Below, in pieces: positions 24,493 to 37,381 of a stretch of DNA of 64,000 nt. How positions within the stretch are numbered: position 1 is the first letter of the stretch; each line of letters opens with the position of its first letter. This DNA comes from Parus major. Lineage: Eukaryota; Chordata; Aves; Passeriformes; Paridae. The translations under genes and the position numbers were made by a program. Under the pieces are notes generated by a model, which searched no databases, had not been told where the DNA came from, and saw nothing but the letters and a program-made list of their open reading frames with translations. Location of the stretch: assembly GCF_001522545.3 (NCBI RefSeq), contig NC_031771.1:24616847-24680846 (forward strand), written 5' to 3'.

Positions 24493-24972
24493 TGTTTACA
24501 GAGCCTGAATTTCATGTGGGACTTTGTAGGAGGAAGAGTTGGATCTAGAGTCAATAGTCCAGGGGATTTTTGGCTGTTGACTTGTCTGTTCTTTGCTAGA
24601 AGTTATTGCCTGAGGTCTTTTGTTGCTGGGTAAATTCTGGGGGTAGGAGGGGTGTTGGGTGCTTTCTGTTCTGCACTGGTACTTTGATGCATAGCTTGCA
24701 AGCTGAGAAGAGGATGTTCTGCAGTGCTCTGGCACTTTGGTACTTGACTCATATTGGTTAGAAATGGAAACAGGGGGAGACCTCACTGTGCTGATTCCTA
24801 ATGCACTTTCATCATGTCCCTTCCCTGTCTTTCGCCTTTGCTTTGGCTGCCAAAATGGAGATGTGCTAGAGCTAGACATGGCTAGAGGCAAACCATGCTG
24901 ACATTGTGAGAGCTTTTGGAATGCATAAGAGAGGCCAAGACTACAGAGGAGTTTATTTGCGAACCTCTCTGT
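24493..24972 (-). CDS. Candidate coding exon, Ser/Gln/Pro-rich unknown protein
   Basis: The minus strand is open for about 160 codons, from just after a stop near 24973 to a TAA at 24493-24495. The first in-frame ATG lies near 24879. The conceptual product is hydrophilic and rich in Ser, Gln, Pro, Thr and Lys, with a short basic patch (KQRRKTGKG), like a disordered region of a nuclear or cytoskeletal protein. Acceptor-like sequence (ACTCCTCTGTAG) lies near 24941. After the stop the strand turns A-rich, without AATAAA. The frame could be a terminal exon, an old retrocopy, or chance in stop-poor AC-rich sequence. No family recognised. Confidence 0.25.
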
Positions 24973-27900
24973 CTAGATGGCTCATATAATTATTTTTTGT
25001 GCTTATCCCACTTTACTCAACACACAGCTCAGAAGAGAAGCCAAGCCATTTTAGATGGCTTTGTTCCCTCAGACGTGGGAGCACAGGATGCTACCTCAGT
25101 AGGCTGGGCTGTGTTTGCTGTTGTGATGCTGAAAACATCATCTTTGCTCTCAGGACAAAACATTTCCAACTGCCTGACTTTGGGATTCCACTTTAATCCT
25201 ATGTGCTAATGTGCTGGTTTACTGTATTAATGCAGATTAGCTGAAAATAACTTGGCACATCAGGATTTTCTGCTCTTCTTACACTTTATAATCGCTTTGC
25301 TTTGGATGATGTTTATTACATACTGAAATAATGGATTTAGTGCTTTCATGACCTCTGTAACATGTTCTTTTTGTGATTTCACTCAGAACTGCTCTTGCTT
25401 AGCAAACCTTCCAGCCAGGAATCAGTCCAGCACAGTTACCCTGGGCACACTGGCAGCCATTTTCAGGACTCTCTTGGGTTGAGTCCCACTGCAGATCTGC
25501 TGCAAACAAAACAGGCATTTCAACTTATTAATTCTGGCTTATTAATTTCGTTCATTGCAGCTGCAACCAAACAAGAGCCTTCTTCAGCCCTCACCCTGGC
25601 TTCCTTCTCATCTGTCTTGTTTAGGATGCAGCATAAGATGTTTGGAGGCTCACTGGGCAAGGATGATAGAGAGCCTTCTTGGTTGCCAAAGCATTTAAGA
25701 CCACCTTAGAAGGGCTGTCAGGGGGATTCTACAGGCACAGAACATATGGGGAGGATGGCCTGTATTTATTTTGGTTGCTAACAGACTGCTTCTACTGCAT
25801 CCATATGTACTCATATTGAGCTCTGTGTATCTCAGTAATCTCTCTAATCTTCTGGCCAGATGTTTGACGGCATTGGGAGGCCAGAGGTGTTAAAACTTCA
25901 GAGGTCTACACAGACTCTGCTTGCTTAAATGCTATGTGTTAACAGATTTCTGGGGCCTTTCTTCTGGTCACCATCTGCACTCTTTCCAGCTCTTTGAGTC
26001 TGCTAATGCTGCTGTTTGCTCCCATCTTTGTTTTCCTTCCCTTGACTCCCTCCTTTCTGTATCTTCACAAGGATGTGTTCTTCACAGCCTCCATTATATT
26101 TTCCTCTTCTGCAGAGGGCATCTGAAGTTACACAGCCACAGCTGGCACTTCTGTTATTTTGGCAGTTTTGCCTGCCCTATGTTTTGGGTGTCGGAAGCTC
26201 TGTGGGAGCCTTGCTAGGCAGCTGAGGATGGTAGGCATTGCTGCTCTGCCCTATGTTGTGCCTGGCTGTGGTTTAGGCCCCTTCTCCCTGAAGAGCTGCT
26301 GTTTGTGTTGGCCTAACTCAGAGCAATTCCCTCAGCTCTTTGCAAAAATTCCACTCTTTCAGGGTGGAAGCTGGACATGTGTCTTTAATACAGAGCAGGA
26401 GCAAAGAGGGAGGGAGTCAGCCTTACTAAGGGCAATTAATTTTGCTGCTGACAGTGAGCCCCTGTGCTCCCTATTCTAACTTTCTCTTCTTTGAAGGTGA
26501 CTTTTACAAATGGATGGAGATTGTCAAAGCCTGTAGCTTCAGGTACTATGCCACCTTTAATATTGAAGTGAAATGAGTCTCCACCATCTGTCATTGCCAG
26601 GAAAATGACAACATTACCATTGCCTCTGTCTTCACAGAATTAAAACGTGACATCAGAGGCTGTCTACATCTTCTCTCTGGTTTTTGTGCAAGGATTTTTC
26701 CCTCCTTTTTCAGTTTGCTCCTGTTTGGGAAATAATGAGGGCTACTATCTTCCATGTGCTTTTTATCAGGGAACAGTGCTCTTCAGCAGACTCATTAAAA
26801 TAATGGATGGCTTCAGATGGTTAATTATCTCTGAAACTTTCTTGCTGTCCAGCAGCAGGGAAGCTTTCTTACACAGGGTATGGATATGAGGTAGAGTCTT
26901 ACAATGGCAGTCCTTCTATGATATCTTTTAAGACATCTGACAGAAAAAGTATGTTGATACCACCAAACCCAGATGAAATAATTTGTGTCATTTAGGAATG
27001 TGGCATGATCAGTTTAACAGTTGGGAGTGGATGGACTTTGGATTGGGAGGGCAACAATAATTTGTCTGGTGGATGGGAGTTGCAGTGGAGTTTGGGAGCC
27101 ATGTTGTAAAGCTGGATGAGAGAATTAGAAAGACATCTATCTCTTCTGGAGACCATCAAGATTGGGGGGATAAGAACTTGGGTTCACCAAGCCCTCTAAG
27201 CTGTCAAAGAAATGCACGTTCTGGTTAATCTATCTCTTTTGATGACAGATTTCATATGGAGAACTGAATGAAATGTGCTTCCTTTGTTCAGATTCTCATT
27301 CCTTAAAAGCTAGCTTTGAATGGTATTCATAACAGCTTTTGCAAAAATTAAAAAAAGCACAAGTCTATGAAATACATCTGTTTTGCTTAAGGGAGCTCAT
27401 CTTGCCTTATATAATCTGGGTCAGAATTCTGGATTACATTTGGTGGTCCTGACAGCATCTGGCCATTTGGGAGCTCAGGTCTCATTTAGAGACAGATATT
27501 AGTGCTGCTGTGCTTCTGGCTCTTTGGACTTGTCGGGGGTTAGTGCTACTGTTGAGCAGTTGCAAAAACTCAGCTGTTTTGTTACCTTACTAAATGAGTA
27601 TTCATAGTCAGGAACTATACAGTGGTTGGCACCCAGTTATGCTGTGTGATATTCAGTATAATTAAAATCAGGACTTGTCTTCAAATAACCATTAGTAATA
27701 GAAAATCACATTCAGATGGCACAGCAGGACGTGTGTGAACCAGGTGCTTTGGGAAATCCTATGCAGAATATCAGGGTTTTTTTGCCTTTTAGTTTACTTG
27801 ACTGTTTCATTGGAGATGAGGTCCTTTGCACTTGTTTGATCTGTGAGTCTGTGACATATGAGATGAAGTCCATTTTGCTATGGAAACTGAACAAAAAAAA

Positions 27901-30900
27901 GAACAAACCCCTGTAGCTCACAGCTCTTGAAAAACCATTTTTTTGCATGTATATGTGTGCCTTATATATACCTTAGTAGAGGTGAGCCCCAATCTCTACC
28001 TGGCATCTGTATGTGCTGTTTTAATTCAAATAACAACAGGTGCCTGTTTATAGGTTGCATTATGAGTATCTGGAATTATTCACCTGGGTAACGTTAGAGA
28101 TCAAAGCTGTAAGGAAGTGTATGTATGACCAGGGATCAAGGTTTGATGGGTGCTTATGAACTGTAAGGAACATCTGCTCTGAGTGGGCAGCAATTGCTTC
28201 TCTATATTGAATATTGAAGCGGGTTATCACACTGTGGAATAGGTTTCTTTCTTCCTTTCATCTCCATGGTATTTTTTTCTTCATGTTGTGATTTCATAAA
28301 GATTGAATGGTCACGATGAAAGAACAGTAGGCAAATGCATACAGAAACAATTTAACTTTCTGTGGTGTCAGATGCTGTTATAAGAAATAAAGTTTTGCAG
28401 GTTTCTACTTAAAATCATAACCAAAGTGCTCTGGCCTGGCAAATGTCAGCAGTTGCATAAAGTCCTCTGTCAGAAATGTCATTCAGCTGTCCTCTCAGAT
28501 AAACATGGCCTGCTTGACGTGCTGACATGGCCAGCATGAAAAATCCAGAATTTTTTCAGAAATTAGCCTCTAACATTAATTTATTCTTAAGAACAGTAAA
28601 TTCCTGGGCCTCGTGGTTGCAAGGAATGCCTTTAAGATGTAGCCCAAGAATAAAGGATACCTCTCAAAGCAAGTCCCCTCCTCTGACCCTTGGATGACTC
28701 AGAGTTGGTGATTATACCTTAAACTTAACTTTCAAAAATCTTAAAACTTTTAAAAACCACCTCTGGAGGCTCCAGGGATAGGAAGGAGGAAGTGCAGGAT
28801 CTAGTGCAGGATTGGGGGGAGAGACTCAAATTTCACTTGGCACTTTACAGTTCCTCTGTCAATGGCCAGGTCATGTGCAGGTCCATGGTGTCAGTACCCA
28901 CCTTGTGTGCCCTGCCACCTTTATTGCAGGTCAGTCAAACCCCATAGGTTCAAACCCATCTTCTGGATGGCCCTCCTCTGTCAGTCCACTGCCATCTTTC
29001 ATGTGACAACTGACACATTTAGGTTTTGTGGCACACCATTGGATGTTTGAGAACACCTGGTCCCCTGTTCCTGCCTGTCCTTCCCTGCACCAGGTCTGCT
29101 CTAGGTCTTCTTGGCACCCCAGGAGCAAGAGATTTCTGTGAGTTGCAGGCCAGCCTGAAATAAGCTTGCAGGAGAATGAGACAGAAAGCATTCCTCTGGA
29201 TCGGTGGGTGACATGTTCCTGTGTTTTGTGCAGTGAATTATTTCAGTGTCTAGTAAATAAGAATTTAGTGCAGATGAGACCTGCCTCTGTCCTGATGTTC
29301 CCCCCGCCCCTAGATAAACTGACTAAAGAGAGGAGAATGAAGCACTTAGCTTGACAACTGCATTTAGTTCCCATTCTGCATAGTCCCAAGTGCAAATATA
29401 AGAAACCATTGTTTTTTCAAGACACTGCTGACAACTCTTGCCAGGAAGGGCTGGATTGATTTTTTTACTGGCACCTTAGCATTTTTGATCAATAGCTTCA
29501 CAAATGGGAGAGAATTAATACTCTGCCAACTGAGTTCTCTTTTTTATTTTTTTTAATGCTTTGTTTTAATATTTTTTTGTCTTATTAAGAAAAAGAGACA
29601 TATAAATGATCAAGGATTAAAGGATCTCTCTCAGTCCAGCAATACAAATTTTTCACTTCAAAACCAGTTTCCTTTGAGGAACACAAACACTGGATTAAAG
29701 CTTTACCCCAGACTTATAATTAAAAGGCTAAATCCCATATATAACATTACAGCTGTAATGCAGCTGGAAGAGGATTGCTCATTACAGCCCATAGGGATTT
29801 CAATTATGGCTTTGGGGACTGATAGCCACCCATCTTGCTATGAATCCTCTTAGGGCAGACACCAAACCACAAAGCATTGTGTAACAGCTCTTCAGTGTCA
29901 AGGTTTTATGCAGACACCACCTTGCACCGAAGATCTGTGGATTCACGTTTTTCCCCTGCCAGACAAATGCTCATGAGGATGCACCTGCAATAAGCCCAAA
30001 AGAGATCCCCATCTGCCACAGAGCCATTATTCCTGTCTGTAGATCAGGTTCAGCATATGCTTTTAGAGGAGGAAAACCATACCAGTGCTCATGACAGCCT
30101 CTGGAGTGGGGTCAAATTACTCCTCGTTTCCCAGAACAGGCCAGCACGGAAACCTTATTGCCAATGGGATCTTGCTGGTGACTAGTGCCTCAGAGTCATG
30201 GAAAAACTGCTTCCCTTCCATTTGTTTTCATAAAGACCTTGGGACTTCACTGGGTGTGGTCTGTGAGGACAGGTCTCCTGTGGTTTGCAGCTACATGTAC
30301 CAGAGGCACGTTATAATATTCATAATAAAATAATAGAAGTTTTAGTTATGTATTATGCATGCCTGTATATTGATAAAAGTCCACCAGCAATCACTTCTGT
30401 ATCACACAAGGGCCATTTTAGGGCAAAAGTACAAATGGGCCCCAAGAGCTGGGACCCACTAGTAGGTTTGCTACCTAAAGTGGCAAGGCACCTTTGTATA
30501 GAAGGAAAAAAAAAAATAAAATCAGCAAAACAGGAAAAAACCTGGCAAAAATGGCAAGCTCTTGGTAAATTCTTTCTACTACTGCATTTTCCCTTTGAGA
30601 AAAGCTATTTTTACCTTCTAAGTGGACTCGGGCCCCAACCCTTCCTACCTTTGTCCTGCTGCAATAATTGCAGCTATTCTGAATCTGCCTTCCTGGGCTA
30701 ATTACCAGTTAAAAGCAGGTGACATCCCCTCTAAGGGCAACAGGCAGGCTTTGACTAACCTTGATTTCTATTTACTAGACATGGAAATAGCTAGTTGCAC
30801 AAAACACAGGAGCATGTCATTCACTGATCCAAAGCAATTTTTAAGGAATTCAAATGTGTGTTTTTTGTGATGTCAATACCACACATCACTGCAGAATGTG

Positions 30901-33900
30901 AGTATGGGTGTTCTTAAATGGATTTTTCTGCTTTAAGTCTGGCTTTTTAACTGCATTGTTCAGAATTTTGTGGTTTTGGTGTGTCTGCAGTTATTGGATT
31001 TTTCAAGGCAGCTTGACTTCAATGATTATACTTGACCACATTTTCAAGGAATTTAAATTATCTATTCTACAGCAAGTAAAATTACCTTGTTGGAAAAGCT
31101 GATTTGGGTACAATAGAAATGGTCATTTGGGAAAATTTCAGCAGTTTTCTTTTCTTACATGTTGCTTAAAGCAATCAGATACCCACATATTTCTGGAAGA
31201 ACTTTAGTCCCTGTGAAACCAGAGTTTATGTACATGCAATCTGCTCTTCATCGGCTTGAACTGATTCAGATGAGATTCTGCCTTGCTAAAAGAGACAGGG
31301 CTCCAGTCCAACAAGGCTGGGACAGAATGGCTGACAGGGTGGCACTCTGTGCCAGTATATCAGAAATACATCTGTGCCTGGTTTGGTGGCATGGGGATGC
31401 ATTTATCTGGGGCTACTGCTGCCTTTTGCTTTTTGTGATTTTAATGTGGCAAAGCAGTGAGTTTGAAACAAAAGCTTAATAGGAGCACACTCAAACTCTG
31501 CTCTCAAACATAGAAACCAATCATATTAAAAAAGGGCCTGTCCTCTGTTTGTTTCTGTTATTTATTGCTTCTTGTGCCCTCAGTTCCCTGAGAAACAAAA
31601 ATGAACACAAAACCATAGCCTTCTGTGAACTAACAGAAATGGAAACACATCATGTAGCAAGCCAGTACATTGCTACAGCAGGTAAAGAAACAGCTTAAGG
31701 GCCACTGTTGTGTTATCATACCAAGATTTTCACTGATTTGAGACTTTTATGGAGAAAATTGCTGAAATTTCAAAATCATGATAGCGATATAAAGAGTCTG
31801 AAATATTTGAAGCCATCAAAACTGTTTTTCTGCTGAAGAATTACAGCCGAAAACTCTAGTTACTGTGTCTGGCAGCTGTCATGCAAAGTGGACCCCATAA
31901 GGCACTAGGTCTGTGTTTCAGCACTCGTGTTGCAAGGCAGAAGAGCTGCCTTTGGACTGGCTTTGTCTTGCCCCCACTCAAGCAATGTGTTTCACTAGGA
32001 GTCCTGCATCCTTCTTGGCTCTTGACCACAAAGTGACTTTTCAGTGCTGGTCATCTTGGGTCTATAAACGCCCTTGGGAACTTGCCATGTCAAACGATTG
32101 TAGGAAAAGGTCATGTCAGACTGACCAAATCATCTGACTCTTCATCTCATCTTTCTCCTGTGTTTATCAGGTCATTTGAAGCCGTCTATCTACTTACTTG
32201 TCACTACATTGACTCTTTGCTATTAAGGGTCATTAATATTGTAAGGACCATTTGCCTGTGTAGCCCAGCAAATCATAAAAGACAAAACAGGTGCCTCACA
32301 AGTCATGCACTCTGGAGGGAATAAACCAGAAGGCCCCTGTCAAAGCTGTAATTTAAAGTCAAGCACTGGAAGCTGCAATAACAAAGCACTTTGTGGCTGC
32401 TGTAGGCACGACTTGCTAAGTCACACTCAAAAAGGGCTTTTAAGTAAAAAATGTTAATTCTGCACAACCAGATTTGACTATGATTTCCCTAGAATTTTTG
32501 GAAATATAGATGGACCTGAAAATGGGATTGCAGTTTTATTGGTCTTTTTCTGGTCCCTTAGAAATAAGAAATACTGCAGCCCATTGAATCTGGTGGACTT
32601 GCTGGACTCCAGCTACTGCATACTCCTGCTGGATAGGTAACCTGAGCCCAATGGGCTACTCTGATGCTCTCAGAGATGAAGAAACTGCACTGTCCCAAAA
32701 ATGGGTGATGGAAGTCACCACTGTCCCTCTGGCTTCCAAGAAGCCAGCTCTGTCCTTCAGGCAGGAAGTCAAGGACTGCAGGAAGTGTTGACTGTTTGGT
32801 CTGTAATTAAAAGAAAAGTACTTACAAGAACCTATTCATATCCTTTATGATCTCCCCCAGGATCATTTAACTGACTAATTTGGACAGCCTAGACAACAAA
32901 TGAGGATCGGTCTCCTCTCTTTCTACAACTCTGTAAACATAATCCTTGATTGATTGGCCTCTAATACATCAGACCTAAATGAAAAATTAATTAGATTGGC
33001 TGCAACCCCGAAGTGAGCACTTTACCACTTTGTTGTTTTGTACATTTGATCCTTTCTTCTTTGATTTATGGGCAAAGGAGAAAGGGGACAGAAAAAAAGA
33101 GGAGGAGAAAAGAGGTTTGCTCTCAATGTCCCTTGAAGTCAAATGGGTTTATTGAAAACTGAGCTCTGCTTGGCCAAGAAGCAAAATGAGCAGCAGCAGC
33201 AGTTCCCTACTGGCACATACCATACAGGAAGGAACATCCAAAGGGAACTGCTCCTCTCCCAAAAACTGCCTTTAAGGAAAGCCCCCACCTTGGTTTTGGC
33301 AATCTAGATTTTCCCTGGCTGCGTCCATGATTCCAACATCCTGGTTTGCACGGCCCTTCCCTACAATGAATTTTTTTTCTCCCTGAAATAGTGAGGCCAT
33401 TATTTGGATCTGCCTTTGGAAAGGCCAATAAAAATATGTTTTGTTGGAGATGGTAAGGGTCACCATTGCTGACTTTCACAAGAAATGCCGGAGGCTGGTG
33501 AGAGCCGGCCAATATGATGTTGGCTTGTCTTGGAAAAATCTTCTGCCTTTGCTGAATACTGCCACATCAAAACACTAGCTAAACACATGACAGTCACCAT
33601 GTTTCACAATCTCATGGGGTGAAACATACCTCACAGTCAAAATTAAACCAAATGCTTTCTAGGTTTCAGAGCAGAGTTATATGATGCTAAATAAATTTTT
33701 AAAAAACCAACAACACAGTGAAGAGTGGAAAAAAAAAAACCTGAGCTTGATACATCCCGGGTGAAGAGCAAGGGCAAGTGAAGAGCATGTTGTTAATCAC
33801 AGCTGAATTTTTGCCAAAGCCTGAGGCCCAGAAAGGCAGCTGAAAAGTAGCATTATATTAAACAAAACTGGTCTCATGACCAGGAGGAAATAATGCGACT

Positions 33901-34181
33901 CTAAAGTGAGGCACAGTTGAAATAAGAAACTTTTATGTTATTTGAAGAGTTATTAAAGGTAAGAGCAGAAATTAAATTGAATTCCAGAGAGAAGTTATAT
34001 GGGCAGATATATAGAAAATTTTGCCTTAGTGTGTGTCTTTATCCTGAAATGGAAAACATTTGGGCCAGGTTTGACAAAGAATTTTTTTTTTTTTTTGTAA
34101 ATAACAGAAAGAAAACTCCTATTTGAAAGAAAATTCTTTTATATAAATGGTGACCGATTTCAATAAAGCTTTTATTAAAGT

Positions 34182-34234
34182 AGAAAAAGCAAAATTAAGC
34201 AAAATTAAAGAAAAAAGAAAAAGCAAAATTAAAG
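34182..34234. repeat. A-rich local tandem duplication
   Basis: AGAAAAAGCAAAATTAA occurs twice (from 34182 and from 34216), and the sub-unit GCAAAATTAA three times (34189, 34199, 34223). Recent slippage in A-rich DNA is the likely origin. Confidence 0.8.
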
Positions 34235-35175
34235 TATCATGTGCATATGATGTTTCAAGACTTTGCTGCTTCCAGAGAGCTCTTCATCAGTTGTTCAGAC
34301 ACAGGAGATGAATAAATAGGGCACCCATGCTAGAGGCTTTACTTCCTGCTCAGAAAATGTGCTCTTTACCAGCCATCTCTTCTGCTTTCTTCCTCTCTGT
34401 TTTTCCTTTCTTGATTTGACAGAATTCAGTCCCTAAAAAACCCTGAAAACTAGTCTGTGTGGTTTTAAGGTAGAAACTTTATTGTGTCTGTGTGCATGGT
34501 TTGCTGTACAGCATTTTAAAAAAAAGGCTTGATTATTCCATGTTCACCTGACTGGAGGGGGAACCAACAGAATTCAGATTTTTTCCATTTCCAGGTCAAA
34601 ACCTCCAGGATTAAGTCAGGCAGAGGGAGGACTTCTGCCAGGATTTCAACAATCCTTGCACTGATTAATTAGAAGACGAGTGGCAGCTCAGGGGGCTCTA
34701 CCTCACATCTTGTAATGAAACCTTTCAAAAGAGCCCACTATTTTTAACTGCCACAAAAGCAGATTTACAGCCATGGTGCTTTTTCACTAAATGAATGTTT
34801 ATCTCCAGCTGGTGCATGGTGCAAGCCAGACTGCAAGCTGGCTGCAAGTAAGACAAGCTAGAAAAAGCTCAAACTTCAAGAAGTGGTGGCATGTATGGGG
34901 CAGGTCTGCAACTGTGGGAAGAGAGGCTGCTTTAGCATGCCCAGGTTGAGGGAGTATGCATCCAGTGGTTTGGGAAGTGTTCATGGTATGGCTTGGATGA
35001 CAAGGCCTGAGATTTCTAGTCCTAAAAGGAATTTTCCTGTGGGGGCAGGCACATGATGCTGTGTTCCATGTGTAACAAATAGCTTTGCCGATAGTTGGCT
35101 GGTTTGGTCACCTCAGAAAAGGATAATTTCTGCTCCTGTTACCCTGGTGAGATTCTTCCTTCTACTCTGGTGAAA

Positions 35176-35200
35176 ACAAACAAGCAAACAAACAAACACA
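35176..35200. repeat. CAAA tetranucleotide repeat
   Basis: Five to six CAAA units with one CAAG variant. Confidence 0.8.
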
Positions 35201-36010
35201 ATCAGACTCCTGTCCCAACTTCTGTGCTCCTTTTCATCTGGGACTTTTTTTGCTCTACAATGCTGTGGTGAATTTCTTGGGACTATTTACAGGTTTTCTA
35301 AGGGCTTCTCCACTTTATTATCTTAATGGTGATCTTTGGCAGTTGTGAATGATACCAAACTGGGGAAACGTGGCTGTTTTGCCCAAAGCTATTTTTTGTG
35401 CTTGAGAAAGATACCTTACCTATAATGGTACAGTATGAATATGTTCCATGTGACCAAAAGACAAAAAAAAAGCATAAGCATGGGCATTACTGTGTATTTT
35501 CTCATTATAGATTTCAGATTCATATCCCCTTGACTTATATAAAAATTCTATTTCCAAGGAAACAATATCTGAACACCTCTGAGAAATTAATTACAGCAGG
35601 TTCTGCTCTGGACAGGAGCCTGCCTGTGGTAAGGATTTTAAATCCACAGCATGACTGGATCAGGAAAGCAAAATCTACACAGAACTTTGGGCACTAGAGA
35701 TTTGGTGGCTGTGGGTCTGTGCTTATAATTGCTGTTGTGTTGGGTGGGATTTTTCAAGGAACTTTCGAGCTGTGTGTCTATGACATCTGGCCACTGAATG
35801 CCATTATTAAATTTTGCAGAAAAGCCCTTATTGTTCTTTGTGGCTGCAGTAATGATTCTGAAATTTGGCTGTATCACAAGCAAGAAAAGGTTATAGCAGA
35901 TCTTCTTAACAGGGTAAATGTAAACCATTATGTATCTCTGGTCAGCTTTTCTCCAAAGATCTTCATCTGTTTCTGACGCAACCCTTCAGACTAGCTTTTA
36001 TGTTTAAATT

Positions 36011-36138
36011 AGTGATATCTCAGTTGTTTGGAGCATGGAATTGATAACGTGAAAGTCATGGTTTGATTCTGTGTGGGTTATTCACTTAAGATTTTGACTC
36101 AATAATCCTTGTGGGTCCCTTCCAACTCAGCTTATTCA
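36011..36138 (+). mobile_element. tRNA-Ile-derived SINE with CR1 tail (TguSINE1-like)
   Basis: The left part follows a tRNA-Ile gene in order: an A-box-like ATCTCAGTTG at about 36017, GGAGCATGG, an anticodon-loop phrase TTGATAACG, and a B-box-like GGTTTGATTCT at 36060-36070. The right part is a CR1 LINE 3' end (AATCCTTGTGGGTCCCTTCC, then AACTCAG). This head-tail combination is what is known of the zebra finch SINE TguSINE1, which uses the CR1 machinery for retrotransposition. The copy is decayed: the tRNA stems no longer pair well, so it is a fossil and not a working tRNA gene. It sits alone in nonrepetitive DNA, and target-site duplications are not evident. Confidence 0.85.
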
Positions 36139-36755
36139 CTGATGCTGTAATTTTGGTGATTTTTTTCCCTATGGAAATTCCATGGGAGATATTCTTTGGA
36201 GCAGAACAGAGAGCCCAACTAGCAGTATCCATGACTCCTGCTCTCCTTTTGCAGACTGTTACCACTGCTTTACTGTCTGAGACAGGAAGAGATACTGCTA
36301 AAAGACTCACTGAGTGAATAGCTTTAAATTTTAAATTTTCAGTGAAAACCACTGACATTTTAATTTTCTGCAGATGCTTTCTTTCTTTAAGCTTTCATTT
36401 TCTGCAGATTGTCTTGGGGGAAAAAAATGTTTTACATAATCTTTTTCTGCTTTTGGATGCTTGACCCTATCTATGGAGCAAATACAGGTAGGGAAAAGAA
36501 ATTGTGATGCAACTTTTAAATACATTTAAGAATCTATCACTGAGACTTCTTTTATAAGTTTTGGATATCATCAAATGAAGCCATTGTTTTCTGAAAAGGA
36601 TTAAAATGGAAAATCTTTGAAGTCAGAAAATTGTCCTGGTGAGTTAGCTCTGTGAGAATGGGATGCCTTGGATTTTTTTTTTAAATTTTTTTTTTATTTC
36701 CCTACAAATAGGAAAATGATATGTTGTAACTTTAACCTGATCAGATCAGTGTCTG
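36139..36755. other. Noncoding stretch, nothing recognised
   Basis: AT-rich DNA with a double T run at about 36670-36700. Nothing else identified. Confidence 0.55.
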
Positions 36756-36761
36756 AAAACT

Positions 36762-36835
36762 CAGGGTGAAATATTATCCCTCTTAAAGTCAGTGTCAAAT
36801 TCCCTGCTGATTTCAGTAGAGTTATGATAAATCCT
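36762..36835. repeat. Decayed ancient palindromic amniote repeat
   Basis: The phrase GGGTGAAAT, then AAAGTCAGTGTCAAATTCCC, then GATTTCAGT, then TAAATCC follows the order of a palindromic MITE-like repeat that I know from bird, crocodile and turtle genomes (GGTGAAATCCTGG...GAAGTCAATGG...and its mirror). Both halves are present but diverged. I cannot give the family name from memory. It is nonautonomous and noncoding. Confidence 0.5.
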
Positions 36836-37070
36836 TGTGGAAAATGACACATTGCATTACAGTAGTCTCAACTTTTCTTTTTTTTTTTCCCCTAAGTAAT
36901 ATATCTCATGAGCCATATACCTGGTGCTTTCTCTCTTCTCAAAAAATAGAGCTTTTCCATGAGAAAACCAGATACGGTGATCCTTTCTGTCCTGTACTTG
37001 AAAGTACTTCTATAATTTTTAGCGTAACTACTACACAGTATAAGGTGTGGGAACAATTTCCTCACTTCCA
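36836..37070. other. Noncoding stretch before exon candidate
   Basis: Contains a T-rich tract at about 36877-36893 and open frames that I do not recognise. Possible intron sequence in front of the candidate exon at 37077. Confidence 0.45.
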
Positions 37071-37076
37071 TCTCAG

Positions 37077-37381
37077 AAACACATTGGCATCAGGAATGTT
37101 TGTTCAAGTATTAATAATCAAAGGGTTGATTATTCAGCTGGCATTCATGTTGATGTTATTAAGTCCATTTCTGAGCTGGTGGTTTATTTCATGCTGGATG
37201 GAGCAAACGAAGTTGCTGCTTCAGGCTTAGAAAGGTCAGATGGAATAGTCCATAGATTTGGGTTAGAGGCACAAATGAGACAGGACCACATTAGTGGTGA
37301 CAGCCTTCAAAAGGAACTTTATTCTTTCCTATTAGTTCCAACACAAGGAAATTATGACTGCCTCTCTGCCTTTTGTGCAGG
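37077..37381 (+). CDS. Candidate internal exon, unknown protein
   Basis: An acceptor-like signal ends at 37076 (TTTCCTCACTTCCATCTCAG). The frame is then open for about 101 codons to a TGA at 37383. The conceptual peptide includes DYSAGIHVDVIKSISELVVY and LEAQMRQDHISGDSLQKEL, which has alternating charged and hydrophobic residues like a folded protein. The nearest terminal donor is AGG/GTGATA at 37382; AAG/GTCAGA near 37233 is another. I recognise no domain. An overlapping frame at 36835-37230 encodes a T-rich, Leu/Phe-rich product and is probably chance. Coding status is uncertain. Confidence 0.2.

Larger units (their letters stand above)
24976..36010. other. Long noncoding stretch, nothing recognised
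   Basis: About 11 kb of AT-rich DNA without a recognisable gene. Open frames near 24916-25209 (+) and 25921-26479 (+) have no identifiable product. Local items are entered separately: a tandem duplication at 34182-34234 and a CAAA repeat at 35176-35200. A phrase near 33127-33160 faintly resembles the centre of ancient palindromic repeats but is not called. Confidence 0.55.

Noticed and set aside
28930..28955. Pol III B-box-like GGTTCAAACCC
   Set aside because: No A box at the right distance and no cloverleaf can be drawn.
36011..36080. Functional tRNA-Ile gene
   Set aside because: A- and B-box-like words are present but the stems are mutated, and the segment continues directly into a CR1 tail, so it is a SINE head.
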